Below are positions 35,662-44,644 of a DNA stretch of 64,000 bases, piece by piece. Numbering within the stretch: the first letter of the stretch is position 1; every line of letters starts with the position of its first letter. The DNA is from Cellulophaga sp. HaHaR_3_176 (GTDB taxonomy: Bacteria > Bacteroidota > Bacteroidia > Flavobacteriales > Flavobacteriaceae), in contig NZ_CP058990.1 of assembly GCF_019021925.1 (NCBI RefSeq), positions 984,001-1,048,000 of the forward strand. Direction: 5' to 3'. The translations under genes and the position numbers were made by a program. The notes under the pieces were generated by a model. The model saw only the letters and a list, made by a program, of their open reading frames with translations. It did not search any database and was not told where the DNA came from.

Positions 35662-36210
35662 TCAACGAGCAAGTACCCAATTGAACCAGAATTCATCAAA
35701 TAATTGATTACCTGTTTTATTAGTATCAAAAGAGCTAGCTAGTTGTATTAAACTGTATAAATTAAAATCAGAAAGCATTAAAAGTGATTCATCTTGCTTT
35801 TCTAAATTATGGTTAGGCCTCAATATTACGTATTCAATTATACGGTTAGGTTGATTCTTATAATGTTTATTAACTAGTTTTTGGTATTTTTTCAAAAGAT
35901 TTCTATCTATTTTAGATTGCATTTTGTTTCTTATAATTAATGCATACTCTTGTTTATTCACTTTTAACTCTACCCATAAGTCTATATTTTTATTTTGCTT
36001 CAAAAGTCTAATATTTGAAAATGTCAATCTATCAGTATTTTCGAAAAGCAATAATTTAGCTACTATTCTTTGCGCATAATTATATACTTTTTTGTTTCTA
36101 TTTTGATGTTTTTCATCAGCACATCGAATAGTCCATGAAATGAAAAAAACTATTATTTTTTTCATTTTTAAAGAATCAGTGTCGTCAATAAAAAAAATAG
36201 GGGGATTCAT
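35662..36210 (-). CDS. possible PD-(D/E)xK-nuclease-like protein
   Basis: This frame is 182 residues long; an in-frame ATG at 36165 is an alternative start. DLWVELKVNKQEYALIIRNK at about 85-104, followed by a helix ending in KKYQKLV, has the shape of PD-(D/E)xK family proteins, in which Glu-x-Lys follows a hydrophobic strand. Here Arg replaces the expected acidic residue, so activity is doubtful. Short TGTGG/CCGCA-type hairpins flank the gene (35635-35649 and 36288-36304). Confidence 0.4.
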   Translation of the reverse strand: MNPPIFFIDDTDSLKMKKIIVFFISWTIRCADEKHQNRNKKVYNYAQRIVAKLLLFENTDRLTFSNIRLLKQNKNIDLWVELKVNKQEYALIIRNKMQSKIDRNLLKKYQKLVNKHYKNQPNRIIEYVILRPNHNLEKQDESLLMLSDFNLYSLIQLASSFDTNKTGNQLFDEFWFNWVLAR

Positions 36211-36479
36211 TTAATAAATTTACTAGTGTATTTATTTTATACATTATTAAAACAAAAGCAAATAAGAGTAAAATTTATAAATTGATTCTGCGGTTTTCCA
36301 CAGTGAGAGTAATATTGTTGTTTGTTTTTGAAAATAGATATTGCATTTAACTCTTTTCTGTTCTTAAATACTAAAAGTTGATACTTTAGAGGTGAAGTGT
36401 TTTTTAAGCGTTTATATGGTTAAGTGATTCTTCTAAAGTAGTTTTTCGTAATTTAGCCTTGCTTTTATAATTCATTAAC

Positions 36480-37193
36480 ATGAAATTGAACCCAGTTAGA
36501 ATTAAGGACAACGCTAAGATTCATCATTTGATAATTTCTAAAATTAGAGATTTTATTGATTTGAGAAAACTGGTTGAAGGTGATAAATTGCCATCTGAAC
36601 GAGAGTTAAGTGTCACGCTAAATGTTAGTCGTAGAAATGTAAGGGAGGCTATTGATAAGCTTGAATTTTATGGGATTGTTAAATCAATACCACAAACAGG
36701 AATATTTATAAATACAGGTAGAGTAGCACTTATAGGTATGATTGATGGGTTACTTACTTTAGGTGAACAAGATTTTCTTTCTTTAGTAGAGTCTAGGCTA
36801 ATGCTTGAAAATAAAGCCGTTTTTTTAGCAGCAACAAGAAGAACTGTTGATGATTTACAAGAAATTGAAATAGCATTAGATAGGTATAAATCAAAAATAT
36901 TGAGCAAAGAAAGTGCTTTAGAAGAAGATCTTTTATTTCACTTGGCAATTGCAAAGGCTAGTAAAAACACAACTATCTATGAAATGATGCTGCAAATTAT
37001 ACCTAAAATAATTGCAGTTTTTGTAAAAACTAGAGTTTGTGATGAAGAAGGTTTCAACTACGAGATAGACAAGCATGAATCTATTTTTCAAGCAATTAAA
37101 AATAGAAAGCCTGAAGAGGCTGTTAAATTAATGGAGTTTCATTTTGAATTACTTATTGAGTTCTGTGACGATTTTAAAGAGCGAGTAGTCTAA
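36480..37193 (+). CDS. FadR-subfamily GntR transcription regulator
   Basis: This 237-residue protein has an N-terminal winged helix (DKLPSERELSVTLNVSRRNV and on) and a C-terminal FCD ligand domain (EEDLLFHLAIA). It is a paralogue of the regulator at 38839, with many shared motifs. It lies 310 bases upstream of the mannonate dehydratase-type gene, whose promoter region holds two palindromes fitting such a regulator. The ligand is likely a uronate or aldonate, by inference. Confidence 0.9.
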   Translation: MKLNPVRIKDNAKIHHLIISKIRDFIDLRKLVEGDKLPSERELSVTLNVSRRNVREAIDKLEFYGIVKSIPQTGIFINTGRVALIGMIDGLLTLGEQDFLSLVESRLMLENKAVFLAATRRTVDDLQEIEIALDRYKSKILSKESALEEDLLFHLAIAKASKNTTIYEMMLQIIPKIIAVFVKTRVCDEEGFNYEIDKHESIFQAIKNRKPEEAVKLMEFHFELLIEFCDDFKERVV

Positions 37194-37376
37194 TTATAGC
37201 TTCATAAATAATTATCTTTTTCATTTTGATGTTTTTTTAGGACTTGTTTTTATACCGTATTGTATTCAAGATTATTTTTTATAACTATATTTTTTCCTCA
37301 CAGACTAATTCTTTAATTATCAAACAGATATTAAATTCTATTCCAATTCTTTGGATAAGAAAATAATAAATGTATT

Positions 37377-37406
37377 TTTGGTACACCAAACTGGTGCGCC
37401 AGTTTG
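37377..37406. promoter_or_regulatory. double palindromic operator before the ManD gene
   Basis: TTTGGT-AC-ACCAAA (37377-37390) overlaps CAAACTGG-TGCG-CCAGTTTG (37387-37406), both with perfect arms. GGT/ACC-type dyads suit FadR/GntR-family regulators, two of which flank the gene. The operator lies about 98 bases upstream of the start codon. The rest of 37194-37503 shows nothing. Confidence 0.65.
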
Positions 37407-37503
37407 TTTAATTAAAAGTAACTTCTTATATAATCATTTCAGATAAGGTTTTTATTCGTTCTTATAAATTATAATAATGAAACCTTAAAACAAATTAGTA
37501 AGC

Positions 37504-38721
37504 ATGAAAATAACAGATATAAAAGTTTTTGTATGTTGCCCTGGTCGTAATTTTGTTACAGTTAAAATTTTTACAGACGAGGGTGTCTACGGGGTAGGAG
37601 ATGCAACGTTAAATGGTAGGGAATTATCTGTTGTTACATATTTAGAAGAGCATGTAATACCTTGTTTAATTGGTAAAGATCCACATCAAATAGAAGATAT
37701 TTGGCAATATCTATATAAAGGTGCATATTGGCAAAATGGAGCGGTTAGTATGGCTGCAATAGGTTCTATTGATGTTGCACTTTGGGATATAAAAGGTAAA
37801 GTTGCTGGGTTACCAGTTTATCAATTGTTAGGTGGTAAAAGCAGAAAATCGGTAACTGTTTATGCGCATGTAAACGGAGAAACTATTGACGATGTTTTAA
37901 CTAATTTACAAATAGCTATTAATGACGGATATAAAGTTGTTAGGCTGCAATGTACTATTCCTGATTTAAAAGGCACATATGGGACTTTAGGCGATAAAAA
38001 AAACTATTTTGAATTACAAGGTAGTAGGCCATTACCTCCAGAGCATAGCTGGTCTACTAAAAAATATTTAAATTTTATTCCTGAATTATTTAAAAGAGCA
38101 AGAGAGAGATTTGGTTATGAGATAGAGCTTTGTCATGATGTTCATAGTCGATTAACACCTATTGAAGCGGTTCAATTAGCAAAAATGTTAGAACCGTATA
38201 GATTAAAATTTATTGAAGATGCCGTAACTTATGAAAATACTGATGGTTATAGAATTATAAGAAACCAAACTTCAACACCTTTGGCTCTTGGTGAAAAATT
38301 TAATACGATATGGGATGCTAAACCTTTGATTGAAAATCAATATATCGATTTTGTAAGAACAGCAGTAACACACGGAGGTGGATTAACACCTTTAAAAAAA
38401 TTAGCCGATTTTGCTTCTCTTTATCATGTTAGAATGGCACCTCACGGAGCTCCCGATCTATCTCCTATTTGCTTTATGGCACATATGCATTTAGACTTAT
38501 GGGCACCAAATTTTGGAGTTCAAGAATTTATAGGTTTTGGTACACCTGAATTGAATGAAATATTCAGCTTTAATGCAAAACTGAAAGAAGGCGAAATTTT
38601 TATAGATGATACACCAGGAATAGGAGTGGTTTTTAATGAAGAAGCATGTAAAAAATATCCTTATAAAAGATCTTATCTTCCTGTTAGTAGGTTAGAAGAT
38701 GGTACATTGTGGAGTTGGTAA
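37504..38721 (+). CDS. mannonate dehydratase-family enolase (ManD type)
   Basis: This 405-residue member of the enolase superfamily aligns residue by residue with ManD proteins. Arg147 and Tyr159 are the base dyad. Asp212, Glu238 and Glu264 are the Mg2+ ligands, with His214 and His314 also in place. ManD enzymes dehydrate D-mannonate to 2-keto-3-deoxygluconate; some members have low activity or use D-gluconate, so the substrate is not settled by sequence. Two FadR-like genes, a sugar-type oxidoreductase and a symporter surround it, supporting uronate catabolism. Confidence 0.9.
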   Translation: MKITDIKVFVCCPGRNFVTVKIFTDEGVYGVGDATLNGRELSVVTYLEEHVIPCLIGKDPHQIEDIWQYLYKGAYWQNGAVSMAAIGSIDVALWDIKGKVAGLPVYQLLGGKSRKSVTVYAHVNGETIDDVLTNLQIAINDGYKVVRLQCTIPDLKGTYGTLGDKKNYFELQGSRPLPPEHSWSTKKYLNFIPELFKRARERFGYEIELCHDVHSRLTPIEAVQLAKMLEPYRLKFIEDAVTYENTDGYRIIRNQTSTPLALGEKFNTIWDAKPLIENQYIDFVRTAVTHGGGLTPLKKLADFASLYHVRMAPHGAPDLSPICFMAHMHLDLWAPNFGVQEFIGFGTPELNEIFSFNAKLKEGEIFIDDTPGIGVVFNEEACKKYPYKRSYLPVSRLEDGTLWSW

Positions 38722-38838
38722 ACTTCACATATTAATTGCACTAGATATTAAAAAAACAGAAGTCTTTTATTTAGTTATTATGACTTCTACATAATTTTTA
38801 TTACCTGTTTCACTAAGTAAATTTAAATTTATTTATCT

Positions 38839-39552
38839 ATGAATATAGATTCTCTTTTTAATAATGAAAGTCAAAAAAATAATAACCGAATAAATAAATT
38901 AATTTCTCAGATAAGTGATTTAATTAATAAAAAGCATTATCAACCGGGAGATAAATTACCGCCAGAAAGAACGTTATCTGAAAAATTCGGTGTAAGCCGA
39001 AGAAGTATTCGTGCTGCTATTTTAAAATTAGAATCCTACGGTATATTAAAATCAATGCCGCAAAGTGGAACATTTGTTTCTAATATAGGTCGTATTGCAA
39101 TGAACAGTATGGTTAAGGATATTGTAAGCCTTGAAATGCCCAATTTTAAATCGCTTGTTGAAACTAGAATTTTATTAGAGTTAGAATCCGTAAAACTTGC
39201 AGCCTTAAGACATACAGAACAGGGTTTGGAAAAAATTAAAGATGCTTTAGATGCTCATGAAAGTAAATTATTGTCGGGTAAAGATGCTATTCAGGAAGAT
39301 TTACTATTCCATTTAGCAATTGCACAAGTAAGTGGTAATGCAACAATAAATAAAATAATGATTGCTATCGCACCTCAAATAATTATAGAGTTTAAAAAGT
39401 ATCATGTTGATTATGATGATTTAGATGAATTAAGGATTAATGAGCATATACAGATTTACGAAGCTATAAAAGATCGAAATCCTGAATTGGCAAAAAAAAG
39501 AATGAAAATACATTTTAAAATGCTGTATGAGTATTGTGATACTAGTAGTTAA
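38839..39552 (+). CDS. FadR-subfamily GntR transcription regulator, second copy
   Basis: This 237-residue protein, the same length as the regulator at 36480, shares its PGDKLPPERTLSEKFGVSRR helix-turn-helix and the QEDLLFHLAIAQVSGN motif of the FCD domain. The N-terminal extension differs. It probably arose by duplication and could bind a related ligand or form heterodimers. It is followed 67 bases later by the oxidoreductase. Confidence 0.9.
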   Translation: MNIDSLFNNESQKNNNRINKLISQISDLINKKHYQPGDKLPPERTLSEKFGVSRRSIRAAILKLESYGILKSMPQSGTFVSNIGRIAMNSMVKDIVSLEMPNFKSLVETRILLELESVKLAALRHTEQGLEKIKDALDAHESKLLSGKDAIQEDLLFHLAIAQVSGNATINKIMIAIAPQIIIEFKKYHVDYDDLDELRINEHIQIYEAIKDRNPELAKKRMKIHFKMLYEYCDTSS

Positions 39553-39619
39553 TAAATATCACTTGTATTTAGCTTAATTAAGCTGTGTTTCTGTCAATAT
39601 AAAATTAAAAAAATATAAA

Positions 39620-40762
39620 ATGAAGAGTAAATTAAAAGTTCTTATATCTGGTACTGGTTTTGCTGGTCAGGGCCATGCAGATGCCTTTAGAGCATATGGT
39701 GCTGAGGTTGTAGGTATAGTTGGTAGAACAGAAAGTGTTGTAAAAGAAGTGGCTAGTAAAATGAATATTCCTTACGCTAGTACAGATTGGAAACAAGCTT
39801 TAAAAGACTGTCAACCAGATATTGTTTCAATAGCAACCCCGGGTGGTGCTCATTATGAAACTATAATACAAGCAATTGAATTTGGTTGTCATATTTTTAG
39901 TGATAAACCACTAACTCACAGCGGAGAGTCTGCAGTTGAGTTATATGAACTAGCCAAGAGGAAAAATATTAAAACAGCATTTGCTTCAAGCTTTCGCTAC
40001 ATGCCATGTATTTTACATGCTAAAGAGCTAGTTGCAAGTGGTGCAATTGGCGAGCCTGTAGAAGTAGAATGTATCTCTCACTTCAATTTAGAAAGAGATA
40101 TTCCGTTTGGTTGGTCACATCGAAAAGAAGATGGTGGTGGTCGTTTGAATAATAATTTTACTCATATGATGTCGATTGTAACATCTGTAATCGGAGAAAA
40201 AATTTTAGCAATAATAGGAGAGGTACGTGATGATATGGGTAAAGCTCCTATTGTAGATGGAGTTCATAACTTCAAAACAAGAAGAGATTTTATTCCGAAA
40301 GATATTAATGATCCATCTCTTAAATGGGGAGAAAGCAACGTGGAGTGGTCATACACTGTTATGGCAAAATTGGAAAGTAAAATTGCATCAAAACCAGTAT
40401 CTGTATTATTTAAACATGGAGGTTTAAACCCTAGGTTTCATGAAGAAGATCATATTGTGTTTTATGGTACAAAGGGTGCAATTTATATCAAAGGGCATTA
40501 TGGTAGCGGTCCTTTATATTTATGGGATCAGAATAAAACATGGAAAGAATTAGATATGCCTGAAAATATTACAGCTAACCAACCAGAGGTAGAAGGTGAT
40601 ACGCAAAGAAATTGGCATTATTTAGTTAGAGAGTTTATAAAAGATATTAATGGAGAGAAAGTAGCACCATACCAAACTTTTAAAGAAGGTAGCTTATATC
40701 AACAGTTAATTGATCTAATTAGAAAAAATAATAATTGGACAGATGTTAACTATCTGCAATAA
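39620..40762 (+). CDS. Gfo/Idh/MocA family oxidoreductase
   Basis: This 380-residue protein has an N-terminal Rossmann fold (ISGTGFAGQGHADAFRAYG), SIATPGGAHYETI and the DKPLTHS motif with the Lys typical of the family. Such enzymes oxidise or reduce sugars and polyols with NAD(P). The context suggests interconversion of a uronic or aldonic acid. It lies 11 bases before the symporter gene. Confidence 0.9.
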   Translation: MKSKLKVLISGTGFAGQGHADAFRAYGAEVVGIVGRTESVVKEVASKMNIPYASTDWKQALKDCQPDIVSIATPGGAHYETIIQAIEFGCHIFSDKPLTHSGESAVELYELAKRKNIKTAFASSFRYMPCILHAKELVASGAIGEPVEVECISHFNLERDIPFGWSHRKEDGGGRLNNNFTHMMSIVTSVIGEKILAIIGEVRDDMGKAPIVDGVHNFKTRRDFIPKDINDPSLKWGESNVEWSYTVMAKLESKIASKPVSVLFKHGGLNPRFHEEDHIVFYGTKGAIYIKGHYGSGPLYLWDQNKTWKELDMPENITANQPEVEGDTQRNWHYLVREFIKDINGEKVAPYQTFKEGSLYQQLIDLIRKNNNWTDVNYLQ

Positions 40763-40773
40763 AAAGATATACT

Positions 40774-42513
40774 ATGTTTTACGATTATCTTGTTATTGGA
40801 ATTTATTTTATATTAATACTTGCAATTGGCGTTGTTTTTTCGCGAATGGCAAGCAACTCAACGAGTGATTATTTTCGAGGAGGAGGTAGAATGTTATGGT
40901 GGATGGTTGGCTCCAGTGCTTTTATGGCGCAATTTTCTGCAGTAACTTTTACTGGCGCTGCAGGTAAAGCATTTACTGATGGTTTTGCTATAAGCGCAGT
41001 ATATATAGGTAATACCTTTGCTTATTTTTGTGGTTGGGCATTCTTTGCACACCGATATAGGCAGATGAGAGTCGATACACCGACCGAGGGTATAAAAAGA
41101 AGATTTGGATCGCAAAACGAACTGTTTTTTTCATGTGCATTAATCGTTTTTTCTTTTTTAAATGCAGGGGTTTGGCTAAATGCTTTGGGAGTTTTTACTA
41201 GTGCTGTTTTTGAAACAGATTTAAGTATAACTATTGTTGTTATTGGTTTAACAGTGCTTTTTGTATCAGTTTTATCAGGTGCTTGGGGAGTTGTTGCATC
41301 AGATTTTGTGCAAACATTAGTAGTAGCTGTTGTTTCTGTAGCTTGTGCAGTGGTAGCGTTAGTTAAGGTTGGTGGGCCAGTTAATTTAGTAAATAACTTT
41401 CCAGGAGGCTTTCTTGTTGGGCCAAATATGAACTATCCTCTAATATTATTTGGTACGTTTATTTTCTTTCTGCCAAAGCAAATTATAACCATGATGAATC
41501 TTCACGATTCATTTAGGTGGTTAACAGCAAAAGATTCACTAAACGCTCGTAAAGCGGCTTTATTAGCTATGACATTGATGGGAGTAGGTACCATTGTTTG
41601 GTTTATTCCACCATGGGCAGCTGCTAGTTTAATGCCAGATGCTGTTGCAGGGTATTCAGAATTAGGAAACAAAGCGGCAGATGCTATTTATTTAGAATTT
41701 GCACGTAATGCTATGCCTGTAGGTACTGTAGGTTTAATGATGGCGGGGCTTTTTGCAGCAACTATGTCTTCAATGGATTCTGCACTGAACAAAAATGCAG
41801 GAATTTTTGTTAGAAGTATTTATCAACCTTTTCTTAAAAAAAGAAATAGAGAATCTAATGATAAAAAATTATTAGGAATAAGTAGGCTTGTTAGTACAAT
41901 ATCAGGCTTAGGTGTTATTGCAGCAGCATGGTATTTTGCATCATTAAAAGAGCTTAGCTTATTTGAACTTATGATGTCTGTATCTACTATGATTCAGGTA
42001 CCAATGATGATACCTTTATTATTCGGAATTTTTGTAAAGAAAACACCAAAATGGGCACCTTGGGCTACTATTGCATTAGGTCTGTTTGTTTCTTGGTTTA
42101 TTATAAATGTTTTTACTGCAGATGTTTTTGCATCATTATTTGGAATAGAATCACTTACCGAACGTGAAATTATTGATATGAATATAATTTTAACGGTTGC
42201 CGGTCATATTTTTATAACTGGTGGTTTTTTCTGTGCAACTTCACTTTTTTATAATGAAGCTAAAGATGAAAATAAAGAAGAAAAAGACCGCTTTTTTGAA
42301 GATTTAGAAAAACCATTTATAGCAGATAATCAACAAGATAATGTTGATCGTCAACAGCGACAAAAATTAGGCTCGATGGTTTATGTAATGAGTACAGGTA
42401 TTTTACTTATGAGTTTAATTCCCAATCCTATATGGGGTAGATTAACTTTTGTAATTTGTTCATTAGTTATATTTAGTATTGGATTTTTATTAAAACGGAG
42501 TGCTAAAAAATAA
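40774..42513 (+). CDS. sodium:solute symporter family transporter
   Basis: This 579-residue protein has about 14 hydrophobic segments and SSS-family features: WWMVGSSAFMAQFSAVTFTG near residue 44 and TMSSMDSALNKNAG. The C-terminal extension has a charged loop and a final hydrophobic segment. It probably imports the sugar acid consumed by the cluster, driven by Na+. Confidence 0.92.
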   Translation: MFYDYLVIGIYFILILAIGVVFSRMASNSTSDYFRGGGRMLWWMVGSSAFMAQFSAVTFTGAAGKAFTDGFAISAVYIGNTFAYFCGWAFFAHRYRQMRVDTPTEGIKRRFGSQNELFFSCALIVFSFLNAGVWLNALGVFTSAVFETDLSITIVVIGLTVLFVSVLSGAWGVVASDFVQTLVVAVVSVACAVVALVKVGGPVNLVNNFPGGFLVGPNMNYPLILFGTFIFFLPKQIITMMNLHDSFRWLTAKDSLNARKAALLAMTLMGVGTIVWFIPPWAAASLMPDAVAGYSELGNKAADAIYLEFARNAMPVGTVGLMMAGLFAATMSSMDSALNKNAGIFVRSIYQPFLKKRNRESNDKKLLGISRLVSTISGLGVIAAAWYFASLKELSLFELMMSVSTMIQVPMMIPLLFGIFVKKTPKWAPWATIALGLFVSWFIINVFTADVFASLFGIESLTEREIIDMNIILTVAGHIFITGGFFCATSLFYNEAKDENKEEKDRFFEDLEKPFIADNQQDNVDRQQRQKLGSMVYVMSTGILLMSLIPNPIWGRLTFVICSLVIFSIGFLLKRSAKK

Positions 42514-42530
42514 TATATAAATCATTTAAT

Positions 42531-43358
42531 ATGTATATAAAGGACGTATTGTTTTTATTTTCATTTCTGTTTTTATTACACTCATGTAAAGGGCAAAATA
42601 CAGAGTTATTAGAGCTTACAGATGGAGTAGATACATCAGCAGGTGGTGTATCTGTATATATAATAAATACACCTTCTGCTATCTATCATTTAGAAAAAAA
42701 AGGTGGAGGTTTGTCGAGCATGATTGATAAGGATGGAGTAGATTGGATTGGTTTTAATAATGTAAAAGGATCTGGCTGGAAAGGTGAATATCGAGGATTT
42801 CCAAATGCAATTCATCATCAAGATGGAGATTACTTTCATGCAATGAATGCAGGAACAGATTCATCAATTTCAGAAGTGAAGATTGAAACAGATGAGCATG
42901 TTCGTATTGTTTTTACTTCCGACAATAAACAATGGCAAGGACAATGGGATTTTTATTTAGATCGGTGTGACTTTACAATGAGTAAAGTTAGCTCAGGTTA
43001 TAATTACTGGATACAGTACGAAGGTGTTCCTGGAGGAGAAATGGATAGTACTGATTTTTGGTATGCTTCTGTTGATACTAAAAAGCATGAAATAAATGAA
43101 GCTTTTGTGGGTGATTTACCTTCACCAGAATGGATGGCTTTCGGAGATGAAAAATCATCTCGTATGATTTATATGTTGCATCATCAAGATGATGAACTAC
43201 CAGATAATTATGTTAGTAGACCTTACATGACAGTATTTGGTTTTGGAAGAGAAAATAAAGAAAAATTTTTAAATACGATACAAACTTTTTCTATTGGTTT
43301 TGTAGAATCTAAAGAGTATTCTGTTGTTAATGAAACCATTAATAAGTTAGTTAAATAA
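42531..43358 (+). CDS. lipoprotein of unknown function in the uronate cluster
   Basis: This 275-residue product has a lipoprotein signal with lipobox LLHSC at about residue 19. The mature part is beta-rich with many Trp and Gly residues. No family is recognised. It is the last gene of the operon-like series, 17 bases after the symporter, so a role in binding or processing the substrate at the cell surface is likely. Confidence 0.7.
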   Translation: MYIKDVLFLFSFLFLLHSCKGQNTELLELTDGVDTSAGGVSVYIINTPSAIYHLEKKGGGLSSMIDKDGVDWIGFNNVKGSGWKGEYRGFPNAIHHQDGDYFHAMNAGTDSSISEVKIETDEHVRIVFTSDNKQWQGQWDFYLDRCDFTMSKVSSGYNYWIQYEGVPGGEMDSTDFWYASVDTKKHEINEAFVGDLPSPEWMAFGDEKSSRMIYMLHHQDDELPDNYVSRPYMTVFGFGRENKEKFLNTIQTFSIGFVESKEYSVVNETINKLVK

Positions 43359-43925
43359 CTAAAAACTTCCCTTAAAAATTAAAGATTTTATCTACTCAGA
43401 TATTATTCTAAATTGATTGAATACAAAACAAACCACATAGAGGTAGCTAAGCCTTAATTTTTTAACTGATTGTAGTTAAAGTTCCTGAAAAAGGGTTTTA
43501 AATTGTATATAATGAGTCTGCGGGTTGTTTAAGCTCTGTATTTTTTAATCAATTATAGTATAATCACAAATAGCTACTAAGGTTTATTCATAAAAAAACA
43601 TACGTAATTGTTGTAAAAATCATTTTTTTTATTAAACTGTAGAAATACAGAAAAGTGTTATTAAAGTCACTTTTCGAATTACTCAAAGCTCAAAAAAAGG
43701 CTAGATTCTAAAATATATTATTTATATATAGTAGTTTAAAATCGGGTAATTACTACCCGATCGGGAGTTAATTACTCGTGATACTTTTTCTCCCTAAATC
43801 TTTAAATAACTGATATATAGTTGTTTGTGAATTAATAATTCAGTTAATTATATCTAGGTATAAATATTGAACTTAAAGAGTAAACTTATAAAATTAACAT
43901 CATTTAGATATTTTAAATTCTTCGT
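43359..43925. other. long intergenic region with a 28-base dyad
   Basis: No ORF of note is seen. At 43747-43774 two TAATTA sequences flank the palindrome CCCGATCGGG (43756-43765), making a 28-base dyad in front of the NhaA/two-component cluster. A related ACCC-N-GGGTAATT sequence lies at 48477-48491. No -24/-12 promoter is found here. Confidence 0.5.
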
Positions 43926-44555
43926 ATGCCTAAGAATATGACCACATCAAACAGAATAAATATTGTTTTAGCATTAGTTGCTGTTTTTCTATTAATATTA
44001 GGTACAAACCGTATTGATAAACGCCATTTTGAAACTGCTCAAAATGCAGTTAAATCTGTGTATAAAAATCGTGTGTTAGCGCAAAATTATATATACAAAA
44101 TGAATAATCTTATTCATAAAAAGCAGAGACATTTAATGGAAGGCGCTGATGTGATGAATGCAAGTGTAAATAAAGAAATTGAAACACTAATAACATTGTT
44201 TTCTGATACAAAACTTACGGCAGATGAATTGAGTACTTTCGAAAATTTCACAACTGATTTTGAGAATTTAAAGAAAAAAGAAACTAGATATTTTGAAAAT
44301 AAGAATACCCAAACTGAAAATCAAAGTAATGATAGACCTAGTTTTAAAACTCCGTTTGATGAAAATATTGAAGAATTACAAACAGATTTAAATAACCTTG
44401 CACTTATTCAAGTTTCAGAAACTAAACATGTATTAGGTTTTGCTCAAAAATCATTGAATTCCAATAAATTAATATCTAATTTAGAAGTTTATTTTTTACT
44501 AATTATTGGAATTATTATTATGTTTTTCACCTTCTATAGATTTAAAAAATCATAG
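43926..44555 (+). CDS. 4-helix-bundle membrane sensor-like protein
   Basis: This 209-residue protein has membrane segments at about 12-24 and 184-201. Between them is a helical periplasmic region resembling the four-helix-bundle ligand domain of chemoreceptors. No cytoplasmic output domain follows. It could act as a separate sensor subunit for the kinase encoded two genes downstream, which is inference. ATG 43938 is an alternative start. Confidence 0.65.
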   Translation: MPKNMTTSNRINIVLALVAVFLLILGTNRIDKRHFETAQNAVKSVYKNRVLAQNYIYKMNNLIHKKQRHLMEGADVMNASVNKEIETLITLFSDTKLTADELSTFENFTTDFENLKKKETRYFENKNTQTENQSNDRPSFKTPFDENIEELQTDLNNLALIQVSETKHVLGFAQKSLNSNKLISNLEVYFLLIIGIIIMFFTFYRFKKS

Positions 44556-44644
44556 TCTAAAATTAATATATAATTCAAAACAAAAAAAGGAAGCAATATC
44601 TACTAAATTGTAAACTTCTAAATATTTAAAATCAATTATTATTT

